Shown: positions 32,074 to 43,632 of the stretch, piece by piece | Layout: the number at the start of each line of letters is the position of its first letter | Position numbering within the stretch: the stretch's first letter is position 1 | DNA from: Tetraselmis striata | Lineage: Eukaryota; Chlorophyta; Chlorodendrophyceae; Chlorodendrales; Chlorodendraceae | DNA: 64,000 bases | Reading direction: 5' to 3' | Assembly (NCBI GenBank): GCA_006384855.1 | Contig: VCJN01001126.1 | Coordinates: forward strand, 5,001-69,000 | The notes under the pieces: generated by a model | Told to the model about the DNA's origin: nothing | The model's input: the letters and a program-made list of their open reading frames with translations, nothing else | The model's database searches: none | Translations under genes and position numbers: made by a program

Positions 32074-32121
32074 CGCGGGGGGGGGGGGGAGGGGGGGGGG
32101 GGGGGCGGGGGCGGCGGGGGG
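32074..32121 (+). repeat. Interrupted poly-G tract
   Basis: G runs of 13, 15, 5 and 7 split by single A or C bases, just downstream of the basic-protein frame. The layout is favourable for G-quadruplex formation. Confidence 0.9.
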
Positions 32122-32125
32122 GCCA

Positions 32126-32721
32126 CATTCCCCGATGGCAGCTGTCGCGAATATTGTAATTCAAACATTCTTCGGCAAACCGCTGCCTGCCCCCGCCCTC
32201 CCCCTCGCGAATATTTATGTAACGTGAGCACTCTTTGGCAAAACAAACCGCCCATCTGATGACCTTTGATCGGACGGCTGGCAGGCCCGTTCAGCAGTAC
32301 TAGCTATAATGTACACAAAATTCCCCACTTTGGCCGAATAGTACGGCTGAGATTTGCGCTCCCATGTACTAATAGTCGTAGCTATCCACAGGACGACTCG
32401 CCATCGCGCCCGGGTTCGTACTAGATACCCGGTACCGGCTTAATAAATATATCGCGTACTACCCGGTACCACCCGGTACTACCCGGTACTACACGGACAA
32501 CCTCGCACCTTTATTTACTTCAGTGCCATGTAGCACATCACACGTCATGTACGACTACCTCAATGATTACAAAAAGGATTTATCGCCCGCCGGCAATAAC
32601 GCCGGATGTAGTCGCTACTCGCACGTAACTGGATGGACATGCCGCCACCAGCAGCAGCTTTCACGGATAATAGTGGTACCGGTACGGTAGTGCTTCGTCA
32701 CCCGTATGTCACATCTGAATC
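32126..32721. other. No recognised gene
   Basis: GCGAATATT occurs at 32139 and 32206. A CCCGGTACTAC tandem lies at 32461-32500. Confidence 0.5.
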
Positions 32722-33021
32722 TCACAGTAAGGCTTTTAGCAACGCGATGATGCTCGGCCAGTTGCCCTTCTGGACCCAATTACCGTTGCGGACAGCACGG
32801 TACTGAGGTACTCCAACGAGCTTCGGAACGTTCGGCCGATTTGCCTTATGTCCGAGTTTCTTCTTCCCAAAGAACTGCGCGAAACGTTTGTCCGGCGGGG
32901 CTGGCCCATTGCAGAGCTGTTCCCATACCCCATATACAACGCCAGTTTTGGAACGAGAGCTGAGAGGGAACCAGACGCGATGGAGGGCGAAGACGAAGTC
33001 GAAGCCGGCCGATTTAGCCAT
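32722..33021 (-). CDS. Hypothetical 99-aa protein
   Basis: ATG at 33021. The frame is rich in aromatic and basic residues (FDFVFALHRVWFPL, FAQFFGKKKLGHK, VQYRAVRNGNW-like end) with a natural-looking composition, and no other frame here is better. The last codons abut CTGTGAGATTCAGATGTGAC, a motif also found at 25229-25245. No domain is recognised; it may be a fragment. Confidence 0.35.
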   Translation of the reverse strand: MAKSAGFDFVFALHRVWFPLSSRSKTGVVYGVWEQLCNGPAPPDKRFAQFFGKKKLGHKANRPNVPKLVGVPQYRAVRNGNWVQKGNWPSIIALLKALL

Positions 33022-33150
33022 GTCACTCCGCCGACCAACCGACGCCCTCTATCTCGTGCCAGTCTATCAGGGAGTTGTATTGCTGGTTTTTGGCATACAG
33101 CGGGGCGCCGCTAGCTAGGCACTTTGTGAGTAGGGAGGCCGTGATGACTC

Positions 33151-33558
33151 TCAGGGCTCGGCGCGGCGCTGGCCATCCATCATCATCGTTGGGAACGGGT
33201 TGTGCGGTGCTTGCAGAGACGACCTAGCGGGGCGCTGGCAATCGACCTTAATTGTAACCGTTCTCGTCTCAAGGAACGCTAGGGTGTATGTGACTGCGTC
33301 TAGCAGCAGGAACGCTGTGCAGTCTCGCGAAAGCCCACGGTCGTGCCGGGTGCCGGCCAGGCACACCATCTTGATGTCGGTGTCAGCAGGCAAGGGGTGG
33401 TAGTCGGGGGCGTGGGCCTCGATTGCCTCATTCCGCTGGTCCGTAGAGTTCTTGTCGCCCCACTCTTGAGCGCCTAGCTTTATCCATACGTTCCGCACTG
33501 CGGACCTGCCGTCAACGGAAATGCAGACGCACGCCGCCAGTGACGCAAGGAGGTACAT
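33151..33558 (-). CDS. Hypothetical protein with a signal-peptide-like start
   Basis: I choose the ATG at 33558 because it opens MYLLASLAACVCIS, a short hydrophobic segment like a signal peptide. The remaining 120 residues include VRNVWIKLGAQEWGDKN and DIKMVCLAGTRHDRGLSRDCTAFLLLDAVTYTLAFLE. An upstream ATG at 33849 would add about 100 residues of weaker coding character. No family is recognised. If real it would be secreted or in the endomembrane system. Confidence 0.35.
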   Translation of the reverse strand: MYLLASLAACVCISVDGRSAVRNVWIKLGAQEWGDKNSTDQRNEAIEAHAPDYHPLPADTDIKMVCLAGTRHDRGLSRDCTAFLLLDAVTYTLAFLETRTVTIKVDCQRPARSSLQAPHNPFPTMMMDGQRRAEP

Positions 33559-33975
33559 AGTGGTGCTGCCCGGTGTGGGCGGCGGGTGCTGGTGGTGGTG
33601 GGATAGGGGGGGGATCTCGGATATATGGAAGGCAATGTATGAGATGATGGTGGCTGTCCTACGTAGCTCCCCGGCCAGGCCCGGCGCAAGGCTCGCGGGC
33701 GATAAGGCAGCCCGGAGGGTACCGGTAAAACCCGTTTGAAACCCGAAAGAGATTGTACGGGTCGCACTAGGACAATTGACTAGTTCTTGAAACCCCATAA
33801 ACAGAGCTAAGAGGATAGGATGCATTGCGGCGGTTTGTCTCCCCATCATCAGCCGCTACTGTACTGTCCCGGTGTCGAGTGCGCCGGCGCTGTCGCCTAT
33901 ACGACATCGGGGGCATCGACGAGCACTGTTCAAAGTACTATAAGACTAAGTTTTTTTTTCCCGGAAAAGGAAGAT

Positions 33976-33976
<1 letters not shown>

Positions 33977-34007
<31 letters not shown>
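33977..34007 (+). repeat. Poly-C tract (31 C)
   Basis: About 630 bases upstream of the MYB start codon. Confidence 0.9.
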
Positions 34008-34637
34008 TTTTTTCCGAGCAAAATCGCCACCAACGACAACGGATAAAATCTTCCACGCCTTACTAGGTGCAAAATTATGTGCCAGCTACAATAATTTCGG
34101 CTCCGCGCCTCTGATTTGAGCCAGATTTGGGTCGTAAAACGGGACATGAATTCAGACTGGCCTAATGCTGCAAAATATATTGTATATGTAATATAATACT
34201 GCAATTCATATTGTATTGTTTAATTTTACGAAATATATTATCATATGACGAACGGATATGTCACATGCTTGTACTGTACTCGTATTTGTACGGATACCGT
34301 GCCGCGTAATACAGGTACCCGGATAATCATGACCAAGCTTATTGAGGTCCAGCGCGTCCTGCTGCTGCGGCGCAAACAAGCCTTTCAAGGGGGGTGCTAC
34401 CCGGGTGCCCGCTCAGTCGACTCACTCCACAGCACTCGCGTCACAGGCAGTGCAGACTTGTCGCACAGTTAGCCACTCCGATACTCAATTGGTTGCAGGT
34501 GCTACCACTTGCAACAGCAACTCTTCTCTCGCCACCTATAACGTGACACCACTCCTCTTGCTGTGAGGACAAGCTTGTCAAGCTGCTTTGTTTTTAATTG
34601 TGCTGTCACGACGCCTCTCGTTCGAGACTTCGAGGAA
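34008..34637. promoter_or_regulatory. 5' flank of the MYB gene
   Basis: AT-richer at 34130-34240, with a TGTATATGTAATATAATAC stretch. No clear TATA box at a useful distance from the ATG. A long 5' UTR is likely because a frame with no ATG runs into the start. Confidence 0.4.
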
Positions 34638-35969
34638 ATGGAAGCGCACCCCGCGCCACCTTCCGGTAAGCCGGTTGAGCAAGCTCAGGAAGCTACTGGT
34701 GCGAAGGATGTGACCGAGTCCACCCCCACGCGCAAGCCTGGATCTGATCGCAGCAAGTATAGGTCCGGGCCCTGGAAGCTGTATGAGGACCAGCTCCTCG
34801 CCGATGCCGTGGAGCGCCTTGGCCCTCACAACTGGACCCGCGTCGCCGCGTGCGTCCCAGGCCGCAGCGGAAAGAGTTGCCGCCTCCGCTGGTGCAACCA
34901 GCTCAACCCGCAAGTTAACAAGGTAACTGCCTGTGTCCAGTTTCCCGTGTTGCCGTGTTGACACACTGGGACAACCGGCTCCAGCGATCGTGTGGGTAGA
35001 GGGTGTGTATTATTCGTTTTTCATAAATAGAGTATTTATTATGTATTGCGGGATGCTACCAGCGTCGACCGTCTCGCGTTGTCGCCAGCTTTTCCCTGCG
35101 ACTCGCCTGCGTGGAAAAAGCGCTGACCTTGGAACCCTCCCGACTTGTAGACCAAGTTTTCCGCATGGGAGCAAGCTGTGGTTCACCACTCTTTCACACG
35201 CTTTGGTGGAAAATGGGCGCTTATCGCTCAGCTTCTGCCAGGGCGCACGGACAATGCAGTCAAGAACTTTTGGAACTGCGCGAGGAAGAAGAACTCAACG
35301 CACCCAGTGAACCCAAACAATTCTTTTCTCCAGTCCGGAAAGACTCTGGAGATGCTCCTGGAGATTGGACCTCCGAAAGAGACTCTGGAGGCTTACACTG
35401 CCGCGAAGAAGGCTGCACCCGCAAGTGCCCGCCGGCCGAGCGACGACGACGACTGCCTGTTGAAAGGTTCAAGCAGCCAGGCCGTCTACCCTCGCATTGC
35501 ACCCAGCGAAGCCGCTTTCAGAAGGGACGGGAATTCTTCAGCGAGGTCGGCACGCTCGGATCAGTTCTTGTGCGCTATTGACGGGGATTCTCCAGCGATG
35601 GATATGCCGCCAACCTGCACGAGTGGCTACAATTATTCCCAGGCCGCACCCTCGACATGGGTCGAGTCCAGCGAGCTCGGTCTTGCCGCGGACCTGCTTT
35701 GCTCGAAATCGCCGCGAGTCGCTCAGCAGGTGCCAGGGCAGTACATGCCCGCAGCCTCAGGTGGCGACGCAGCGGCTTCCTTCTACAACGACGTTGTGAA
35801 TATGGTCGGCGGGATGCCTCCCAGTTACCCTGAGGCAGGCCGCGATGGTTCGTCGTTCTTCCAGGAGAGTTTGCCATCCACGCGCGACTATCAACGATTA
35901 TACGGCGGCGCTTTCTTCCCTCCGCATCATCATGCTCGGGTTGGAAGCTACAACGGAGGCTGGGCGTAA
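34638..35969 (+). CDS. Two-repeat MYB transcription factor
   Basis: Exon 1 is 34638-34922 (95 codons) and exon 2 is 35151-35969 (272 codons plus stop), giving 367 residues. The donor AAG|GTAACT and acceptor TTGTAG|ACC join in phase 0. Repeat R2 spans about residues 43-93 with Trp at 46, 66 and 85 and the recognition segment GRSGKSCRLRWCNQL. Repeat R3 spans 96-146 with Phe98, Trp117 and Trp136 and LPGRTDNAVKNFWN, the Phe-for-Trp change usual in plant R3. The intron lies exactly between the two repeats. The C-terminal 220 residues are Ser/Pro/Ala-rich, as in a regulatory region. It should be a sequence-specific nuclear DNA-binding regulator; its targets are unknown. A TGTAA at about 36110 is a likely 3' processing signal. 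It is convergent with the ABCF gene. Confidence 0.9.
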
Positions 35970-36854
35970 ATCCGCTCATACATGCTGAGCTCGCCCCTCT
36001 AGCCTAGGTACATACCCGCACTTGTCTTGTGCTCCGAATAAGATCCTATTAAACAGCATTGGAGCGCTGGAACTATCCGTAGTAGGCGAAATTGCTCGCT
36101 ACAAGTATATGTAAAAATATGTTCATCTGCAGCACTTTTACGTGTACCAGTCTGGATCTCGACGAGACGGCCTCCTGTCGAATGCATCTTTGCACTTCAC
36201 TGTCGTATGTAACGCACGTCCTCCCCCCCCCCCCCCCCTGGTGGCAAAAAGCAGACAATAAGACGTACATCTCCCAGCCGCGCAAACAGATCACCTCAGA
36301 AATATAATTGAAGACTCACAAGGCATACTACGCCGAGGGAGTGTGTGTGTGTGTGTGTGCAACGCGAGTCGCTGAGTGAATTTATCAATCGAGCTGATGC
36401 ATCCACCAATGTTCCCAAATGTCATCAGGGCAAGAAACCATTGTTTGCACCATCATCCAGAAGCTCTCATTATAATACCTTGGTCATGCGTACACGTGTT
36501 TCTAGAACAAGATGGTGTGGGCACTGCAAACTATTCAGAAGAAGCCGTCTAAAGTAAAAGCTGTGGGCACGCGATATGGGTACAAACCTCGCGAGCGCCT
36601 GTGGAATGTCATCTGCCATGCAGATATGGACGGAATGATCCCAACCTACGCATTAGATTTGCAGCTACAATACGAGAGCGTGAATTACAGAACCCCCATC
36701 CCCTTCTCTTTTGCTGTACCGTGTGCTTTCAGGACTAATGCTCGAGAAATTTTGGCCCATCACGCCCCATGCGCCATATGGGCCCATGGTAATGAGCTGT
36801 TCCCGTGATGGGCCCTGCTACATCAGCCTTGAAATGCGAACAGACCATAGCTCC
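35970..36854. other. Intergenic region between convergent MYB and ABCF genes
   Basis: Holds TGTAA (about 36110, for MYB), a C run (36222-36236), (GT)n at 36341-36359, a TTACA at 36685-36689 that reads TGTAA for the minus-strand ABCF transcript, and a 98-codon frame at 36512-36808 that shows no domain. Confidence 0.6.
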
Positions 36855-38085
36855 CTACAGGTTCTTAACCATGCGCTCCACATCCTTTAGGTGGACGTTC
36901 AGAAGGTGCTTCTTATAGTCGCGAATGTCACCCTTCCATTTTTGTACGGTCTTCTTATCGCACACCCAAATCTCGTTCGCTACCTGGTCAATCAGGCGGA
37001 AGTCGTGGCTGACCAGCACCAACCCGCCGTTGAAGCCCTTGATGGCTTGCGCCAGCGCGTCGATGGCCTCCATGTCCAGATGGTTTGTTGGCTCATCCAG
37101 CAGCAGCATATTGGGATTCTGCATGCAAATCATGGCAAGCACAATGCGGCTCTTCTGTCCCTCACTGAGGTGGCCAATCTTGGACGTCTGCATCTTGCCA
37201 GTGATGCCATAGCGGCCGACAAACCCGCGCCACTCCTCAATGTCACGCGTGAAGGTGTCATTGTTGGGGTACATGTGCTGGAAGAACTCCAGCGTCTGCA
37301 TGATTGAGCAAGTGCACTCGGTCAGGCCCTGTACAGGCAGGCAAGATGCAAGCTTGCAGGGCGGCACTGCCTGCGAGAGAGTCGCTTTGCACGCACCGTC
37401 ATCTCCTCCTTCAAGACATCCACAGAGTGCTGATGATATTTGCCAATCACCAGGTGGCTGTGGCGCGAGATGACGCCCTCGGTGGGGGTCAGCTCGCCGG
37501 TCATGAGCTTCAGCAGCGTGGACTTGCCAGCGCCGTTTGGCCCCACCAGCGCAATGCGCGAGTCGCTATCAATCCCGAAATCCAGATGTGTGTAAAGGTA
37601 GTCCTCCTTCTTGCCGCTATACGAGAAGCTGACGTCCACAAATGGCATCACGGGCGGCGGCAACTTGTCGCAATCCGGGAAACTGAAGCGAAAGGTCCTC
37701 TCCCTTGCCACAGGAGGGGTGAGGCCAGCTGCGTACATCTGACAGAAGGCACAGGCGGCGGTCCAGCACAAGTCAGCTGCAGTGTCATAGTGTTGCTGAG
37801 ACTGTTGAACCCCCTGCCCCCCCCCCCCCCCCTGGGTCATTGGATCGCAGGACTGCACAGGTGACGGCTCGCTGCAATGCGAGAGTGTTTGCGGCTACTC
37901 CTATTGGGGGTATTACTCTCCTCATCCTCGCTGGTTGCCGCTTGATACTTCCCAGTCTGTGCCAAATTCCCCGCTGCGGTTTTGCTACTTTTCCTGATGA
38001 ACCAAACTCTAAGCACCCCACTTTTGAGTCGGCCATGCGACTGTCTGTGCACCGTCAGGGATATACGCAACAATCGCCTGGGGGC

Positions 38086-38119
<34 letters not shown>

Positions 38120-38632
38120 CTTGTCTAGGATCTTTTGCTTTGACTTGGCCTGCTTCACCAGGTTGGAGTAGGTACCACACGAGGCGATGAACTGCTTGAT
38201 GTGCTTGATGTCGTCCTGCTCCTTCTCATACTTCTTCTGCTGGATGATCTCGTTCTCTGCGACAGTCTTCTTGAAGGTGGTGTAATTACCGGTGTAGTAC
38301 TGCAGCTGCTGCTGTGTGAGCCAGATGGTGTGGGTGCACACGCCGTCCAGGAAGTCCTCGCTGTGCGAGATGATGATGAGGCACTTGTCGTACGTCTTGA
38401 GGTACTCCTCCAGCCACACGCACGCTTCCAGGTCCAGGTGGTTGGTGGGCTCGTCCAGCAGCAGCAGGGTGGGGCGCACAAACAGCGCGCGCGCCAGCGC
38501 CACGCGCATGCGCCACCCACCCGACATGTCCTTGGTGGACCGCGCCATCATCTGCTTGTTGAAGCCCAGGCCGTGCAGCAGCTCTGCAGCTCGCACCTGC
38601 CAAGGTCGAAAAAGTCCTTTAGCCCCCGAGGG

Positions 38633-38666
<34 letters not shown>

Positions 38667-39891
38667 GATAGGGAGGAGGAAGGCGGTCATAGGAAGGGCA
38701 TAGCTAAAAGTGGATCTGGCAGGGTGCACAGAAACATACTTCAAAAGTGGAGGGGTCCAGCTCCTCCATGCGCTCGTAAATGGCGGTCAAGCGCTCGTCC
38801 TCCGGGCCCGTGGTCTCCATGATCTGCTCCTCTAGCTGCTCCAGCTTCTTCAGCTCGACGCGGATGTAGTCCACAACCGCGTCCAGGGCTGACATGTCGG
38901 ACGGCTCCGCCTCCTCGTGCAGATGGTACAGGTCCATGTGGTTTGGGATGGGAACCTGCGCGCACCAGCACAGTGAGTGGCAGCCAGCTGTGAGTCGGTC
39001 GCCCACATGCCGCACTCAAGGTACTGACATGCAGTCCACACTGTCCGCGCCAACATGTTCGACCCAACATCTCAAGGATGTTTGCGCCAGGGTTGCAAAG
39101 AGGAGTAGGGGGGGGGGGGGGTGAGAAAGTGAGAGGGGGGTGCAACCTCACGAAGCGCCAGGCACTCCAGGAAGTTGGTTTTTCCAGAGCCATTCTGGCC
39201 AATGAGACCGTACCGGCGGCCAATAGTCAGCTCGATGGAGCACTCCTGGATGAGCTCCACGCCATTGAGGCCCATGCTGAAGCTGTCAATCTTGATATCG
39301 CGCGCGGTGGGGCGCGAAGTGAGCACACCTGTCACGGTGCGCATCACCCCGGAGGCGCCCTTACCCTCGGGCTGCTGCTTCACCTCCTCGATCAGTTCAG
39401 AGGCCTGCAGCGTAGGGAGCCACATAGTGGTGTGAGCGCGGGCGCCGTCACAGTGGGACAGAGGGCGGCGCTGGGCACTGCAATGTGGTGCGCTGGGCTG
39501 GATATCTCTCGGGGACTGGGCTACTCTGGCCGCATAGACATGGCTAGTCAGGGGCTTCGTTGAGGGAACAGGGCGGCGAGATATTGACGGGGGGACAAGC
39601 CCCGCGTCTCCCGATCTCTCGTCCGTGATTTCCTCACGCGCGGCAGCGGCGAATTGAAGCAGTGAACCGCCGCCGCAGCAGTATCGGCGATGGCGGCGGC
39701 GGCGGCAACCGGGGCGCGACGGGAGTGCGCAGAAGCTTGGAGTGCTTAATGCCACGGGGTTAGAAGGGGGATTTGGGCCTCACCCCGGCCTCGCCGCTGC
39801 TGCCTGACTTCTCGGCCTTCTTGCCGGCGCGCTTGGCGGCGGCGGCCGCCTTCCGCGCATCCTTCTTCGCCTTTGCGGCGTCCGACACCAT
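36855..39891 (-). CDS. ABCF1: ABC-F ATPase, ABCF1 (plant)/ABCF2 (animal) type, six exons
   Basis: Exons: 39891-39784, 39404-39147, 38955-38740, 38596-38120, 37738-37397 and 37328-36855. All junctions are phase 0 and give 624 residues, the usual length for this family. The start [14 protein letters not shown] and the Lys/Ala-rich head match the plant orthologue pattern. ABC1: Walker A GQNGSGKT (105-112), signature SGGWR (219-223), Walker B and D-loop [14 protein letters not shown] (about 238-251). ABC2: Walker [10 protein letters not shown] (419-427), signature LSEGQKSR (521-528), [10 protein letters not shown] (545-554). There is no transmembrane segment. ABC-F proteins are soluble and act on ribosomes or in translation control, and the orthologue is near-ubiquitous in eukaryotes. 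All catalytic motifs are intact. Introns 2, 3 and 4 carry long sense-strand C runs. The gene symbol follows plant usage. Confidence 0.93.
38090..38116 (+). repeat. Poly-G tract in ABCF intron 4 (sense-strand poly-C)
   Basis: 27 G on +. In the transcript the C run begins two bases after the donor GT, following exon 4. Confidence 0.95.
38634..38665 (+). repeat. Poly-G tract in ABCF intron 3 (sense-strand poly-C)
   Basis: 32 G on +, about 40 bases before the acceptor of exon 4 in the transcript. Confidence 0.95.
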
Positions 39892-40735
39892 AGCGCCTCG
39901 TTCGACTGCTGCCGCCTTCGGCCGGTCGGCTACAGCGCACGGTTACAGAGAGGGAGTAAAGTGGGGAGGGACGAGCACACGGGGGGGGGAACCACCCGGA
40001 AATATGGTAGAGCAGGTGGCAGGAGATTGCGCGCAGGCCGAGCGTGTGGGATAGGTGCAGTGAACTTTTTGGTTACAGGTAGGTAGGTGCAGTCGGCCGC
40101 CGGATCTGTGACGGCCGGTCGTCACGGCGCGCTGCTGCTGTGCTGTGGCGCGGGTACCAGCCATACGAGTGAGGATTGTACCCGTGTGAATTACAAAAAG
40201 GGCAGTTCCCCAGAATTAGAAAATCAACACAGCAAGCCGCCTAAGATTGTACCCGTAGTAGGCGGGGCGGTAGGCAGCGCAAGTTGATATCGTACTGCTG
40301 ATATCCTCGTACGTAGCGCGCCTCGAACTATGGTCCTCGTACGCAGCGCGCCGCCAGCGCTAAATATGATCGTACCAGTACCAGTACTCGTAGCGCGCCA
40401 GCGCTTAAACACTTAATATAATGCTCGTCACGACAGGTGTAGTACAGCAATATCAGCAGCTATACCTGTACCCGTACGAGTATAATCCTTAGGTACCACA
40501 ACTACAAACCCGGAAAAAAAAACACAACTACAATGCTACCGCGGTGCTAACTAATGATGAATAGCATCGCTGACAGGAGTATTTTATTTCTTAAGAAATA
40601 CATTAATAGTATTTTATTTCTAATTAATTACCCCCCCCCCCCCCCCCCCCCCCCCAATTTAAAATTTCCCTGATGAAGAGGAATGCTGAGTATTTTTTTG
40701 CTGCAGTGTGCAGAATGCATCAAGGAGCTTGCAAA
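39892..40735. promoter_or_regulatory. 5' flank of the ABCF gene and repeat debris
   Basis: 39892-40050 is GC-rich without a clear TATA box. 40188-40262 resembles the inverted-repeat arm (GTGAATTACAAAAAGG...AAGCCGCC). GTACGTAGCGCGCC-like units repeat at 40310-40400. A 25-base C run (40631-40655) sits between TTAATTAATTA and AATTTAAAATTT. Confidence 0.5.
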
Positions 40736-41490
40736 TCACATCAGAGTTGACAAGGGTGGTCGGAAATGGTTACATTGAGCAGCAGTTCTAGATAGATAGC
40801 ATCCCAACATCACTCTAGGTAAGAGCAATGGCGTCATCGCCTGGGGGTGCTGCGCCGTGCTCAACGAGCTTGTCATCAGCCTACTCAAAATAATGGCATC
40901 TACCAGAGCATCCTTGACCATATTCAACACCTCATGATCAAAATTCTCAAGTAGGCGCAGATTGAAATAGCAGAACAAAAGCTTGGCAACATTTTCATGC
41001 TTAAGAGAAGCACGGCCTTTGGTGGCCGCTCGCTTATGAACATAGTTCATGTGCTCCATAGGGCAAGAAGTGGGGCATCAAGAGAGCACACGGAGAGCAA
41101 TCTCCTTCACATGAGTGGAGCACTTGATGTAGTTGGTCCACCACAGAAGAGGGCACTCCGCCGCCTTACACTTCATGATTGCCTTCTGAGGGCCGCCTGA
41201 GAGCTCGGTTGTTCTTCGGCCAAGCAGCTTCTAGGCAAGCGTACCTTCCGTTGGCATAACCAGTCGCCTCCTGCCGAGAAGCGTGACAAACACCAACACC
41301 GGCACGTAGTTGTTGAAGTCTTTGACTGTCGCATCCAACTCCACTCCCGAGCAATACTTGCCAAAGATGGCCCGCAGGTGCTCGTGAGATGGGGCCTCCA
41401 GAATGCCCCGAGGCTGTCGGGCTTCCGCCCCCGCTTGCTGCCTACATTCATGGCGAGTGCGAGTTGGGTGACAGCTGTGGGCGCGATGAG
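40736..41490 (-). pseudogene. hAT-family transposase remnant (C-terminal part)
   Basis: Around 41165-41060 the minus strand reads AECPLLWWTNYIKCSTHVKEIA..., then RVLS, an in-frame TGA, CPTSCPMEHMNYVHKRA...GRASLKHENVAKLLFCYFNLRLL, ending near 40736. LLWW, the A-x-x-V-L-S step, the P-T-S-x-x-x-E box and the kLlf-x-y-N-l-r-l-l helix are in the order of the hAT dimerisation domain. Upstream, at 41480-41200, FGKYCSGVELDATVKDFNNYVPVLVF continues after frame changes. At least one stop and one frameshift make it non-functional. Confidence 0.6.
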
Positions 41491-42306
41491 TGAAGTGACG
41501 ACTGACGAACGATAATCGGGCGGACGGGAACTCATAGCGCGATGGCCGTACCTAGTGAGCTCCTCTAGGCCGCCCGCCCGCCTATTGCACGTCGATTCGC
41601 ATGTCACCGCGCCACGACGCTGACTCATCGCGCGAAAAGTCGCCATTGTCGCCTGCTCGCGACGTTGTGACAGGTGTTGTGTACTTCGTGAAGCCTCTCG
41701 GCGGTATGGAAGGCGGTCGAAACACTGTGTGTTGGCCGCCAGGCGGTTGTCCGCCGCTGCTTGCTGCGGCTCTAGGCGGGTCGCACGCCCAAAACTGTTA
41801 CATATTCCGGTACCGGGATATTTCGGGCGCGCTATTTTTGTACGAGTAATCGTTATGCAAGCCGCGTGCCGACGCGCCCTGCACATCACTCACTCGCTCA
41901 GCCACCAAGGTCACGTCAGCACGCGCTTGCCACTCGTGACCGCAGCCATTGCACATCCCGACCCCCACAGCCTTGGACCTAAAGTCTTGGCAGACTGTAC
42001 GCGCGGCAGCCGGGCAGTTAGTGGGCACAGTTGTCAACATTGACAGCGCGTCCGCCACGGCGAGGTACGGATGCGCCCCATTCCGCCGCATTTGCTCGCC
42101 CCTGTCCCACCCACCTAGAGCCGAATCGGAGAGATGTCGGCAGCCCGCCCGCCCGACACACGCCCAAGAGAGCTAGTGAGGGGGCTACCTGAGGTCGTGA
42201 CCGGGGCGGATTTTTGAGTTCCACCCTCAACCCTTGGCGTTGTGTCCATTAAAACAAGTGGGTATAGGCTGAAATCCGCGTTGCGCCGACGCAGCAGCGC
42301 AACGGT
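41491..42306. other. Region left of the two-gene element; no gene defended
   Basis: Long minus-strand frames exist but look like shadows. A TIR matching the right flank (46310-46650) was sought and not found by eye. Confidence 0.4.
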
Positions 42307-43612
42307 ATGGCACGGCGCGAGAACTGCGGTCGCTGCATTTTGGCCATCGCGGCCAACCACCCCGCCGCCACCGACGTATGCCGGAATTGCGCCCGCTCTA
42401 CCGCCATGGGAGCCCTAGCACTCGTGGAGGAGGGGGTGCTGGTCGCGGCGGTCACTGAGGCGCTCTGCGAACGCTGCAACAGCCAACACACGCAGGGCGG
42501 CCGCAAGTTTGCGACGGCCAGCTTCAAGAACATTCCCGCCGACCTATTAGTTGCGTTCTGCCAGTCTCGACCAGAATTGTGGCACTTGGTCAAGGACACG
42601 ACCGACCGCAAGGGGAAGCGCGTGGTGAGATACATCACGTATACGTCAGAGGGCGTCGCGTCGGTCCTCTTCTTGCACGAGAAGCATGGCGATCCGCTAA
42701 AGCCGAGGCAGCATCGAAGTGCCATGCAAGCAGCTCGGCATAAGGCGCGCCGCGAGCAGCACGCTAGGCGGGGCGCCCATGGCGGAGTGCGAATGACGGA
42801 CCGCGGCGACATGGTCTCTGTCTTGTATCCGCTTGCCTTGGAGGTGACGGAGACGCCATATCCCTACTCCGGCAGCACGCTACTTGAGCGGGCGGGGACC
42901 GTGCTGTTCCCACACCGGTGTCGTGGCTGCGAAGAAGGGCGCAGACTTGCAGCTCCCGACCGGCTACCCCACCAGCACCAGAAACCCAAAGGCATGGCCC
43001 CACTTGCCCCCTTATGCTGACCCCGAAGCATATGCCATGCGCGAGCTGCAAGTTATAGTGAGGTCGCACTTTATGCATCTGGTCGGCGCAACCGATGATA
43101 GCGACGCGCTGCAGACTATTCTTGATTGGGATTGCAGCGCGCCCATTCCACCACCACCCCCTAGGCAGATAGGGGGGTCGGTATTTCGGTGGGAAGGCCC
43201 TCCAGGGGAAAGTGAGGCGGATAGACTAGAGCGCCGTGCCCTCTGGGCAGTGCGCCCTCAGGAGCAGCGCGAGCTGCGAGCGCGAGCTGCGCGCTTGCGC
43301 GCTGAGCAGCGGCAGCAGCGCATGGAGCTTGAGAGTGCTAGGTCAGACAGCGACACAGAGGAGCGGGACATGCCGTCGCCGTGCAGCGCAGAGAGCTTCA
43401 CTAGTATAGACAGCTGGGATGCGGCACACTTCCCAGCCGTGCGGCAGCATTACAGGCAGAAGATGGCGCGGCGAGCGGCGGAGGCAGCACGGTTGGTAGA
43501 GCAGGAAGCGGCGGAGCCGGAGGCAGCGGCAGGTACTGCTGGTCCAAGTACCCGCCCTCGCCGTTACAACGTGGTGTATGGCAGATCTCAAAAGGGGAAG
43601 GCTGCTCACTAG
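42307..43612 (+). CDS. Cys-rich protein, partner gene in a putative DNA transposon, one frame change
   Basis: ATG at 42307. The N-terminus has spaced Cys pairs (CGRC, CRNC, CERC within 55 residues), suggesting zinc binding, then a mixed region with FKNIPADLLVAFCQSRPELWHLVKD. The frame changes by one near 42920; the downstream frame continues QLPTGYPTSTRNPKAW...MRELQVIVRSHFMHLVG, then a long Arg/Glu coiled-coil-like segment, to a stop at 43612. A 45-base intron was considered, but the phases do not fit, so an indel is more likely. TGTAA follows at about 43619. Its stop lies 20 bases from the stop of the convergent transposase-like gene. No family recognised. Confidence 0.55.
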
Positions 43613-43632
43613 ATAGCTGTAACTATATATAT

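Noticed and set aside
41173-41889. 238-aa minus-strand ORF
   Set aside because: It runs across hAT-like text in the wrong frame; the hAT signal lies in other frames of the same stretch.
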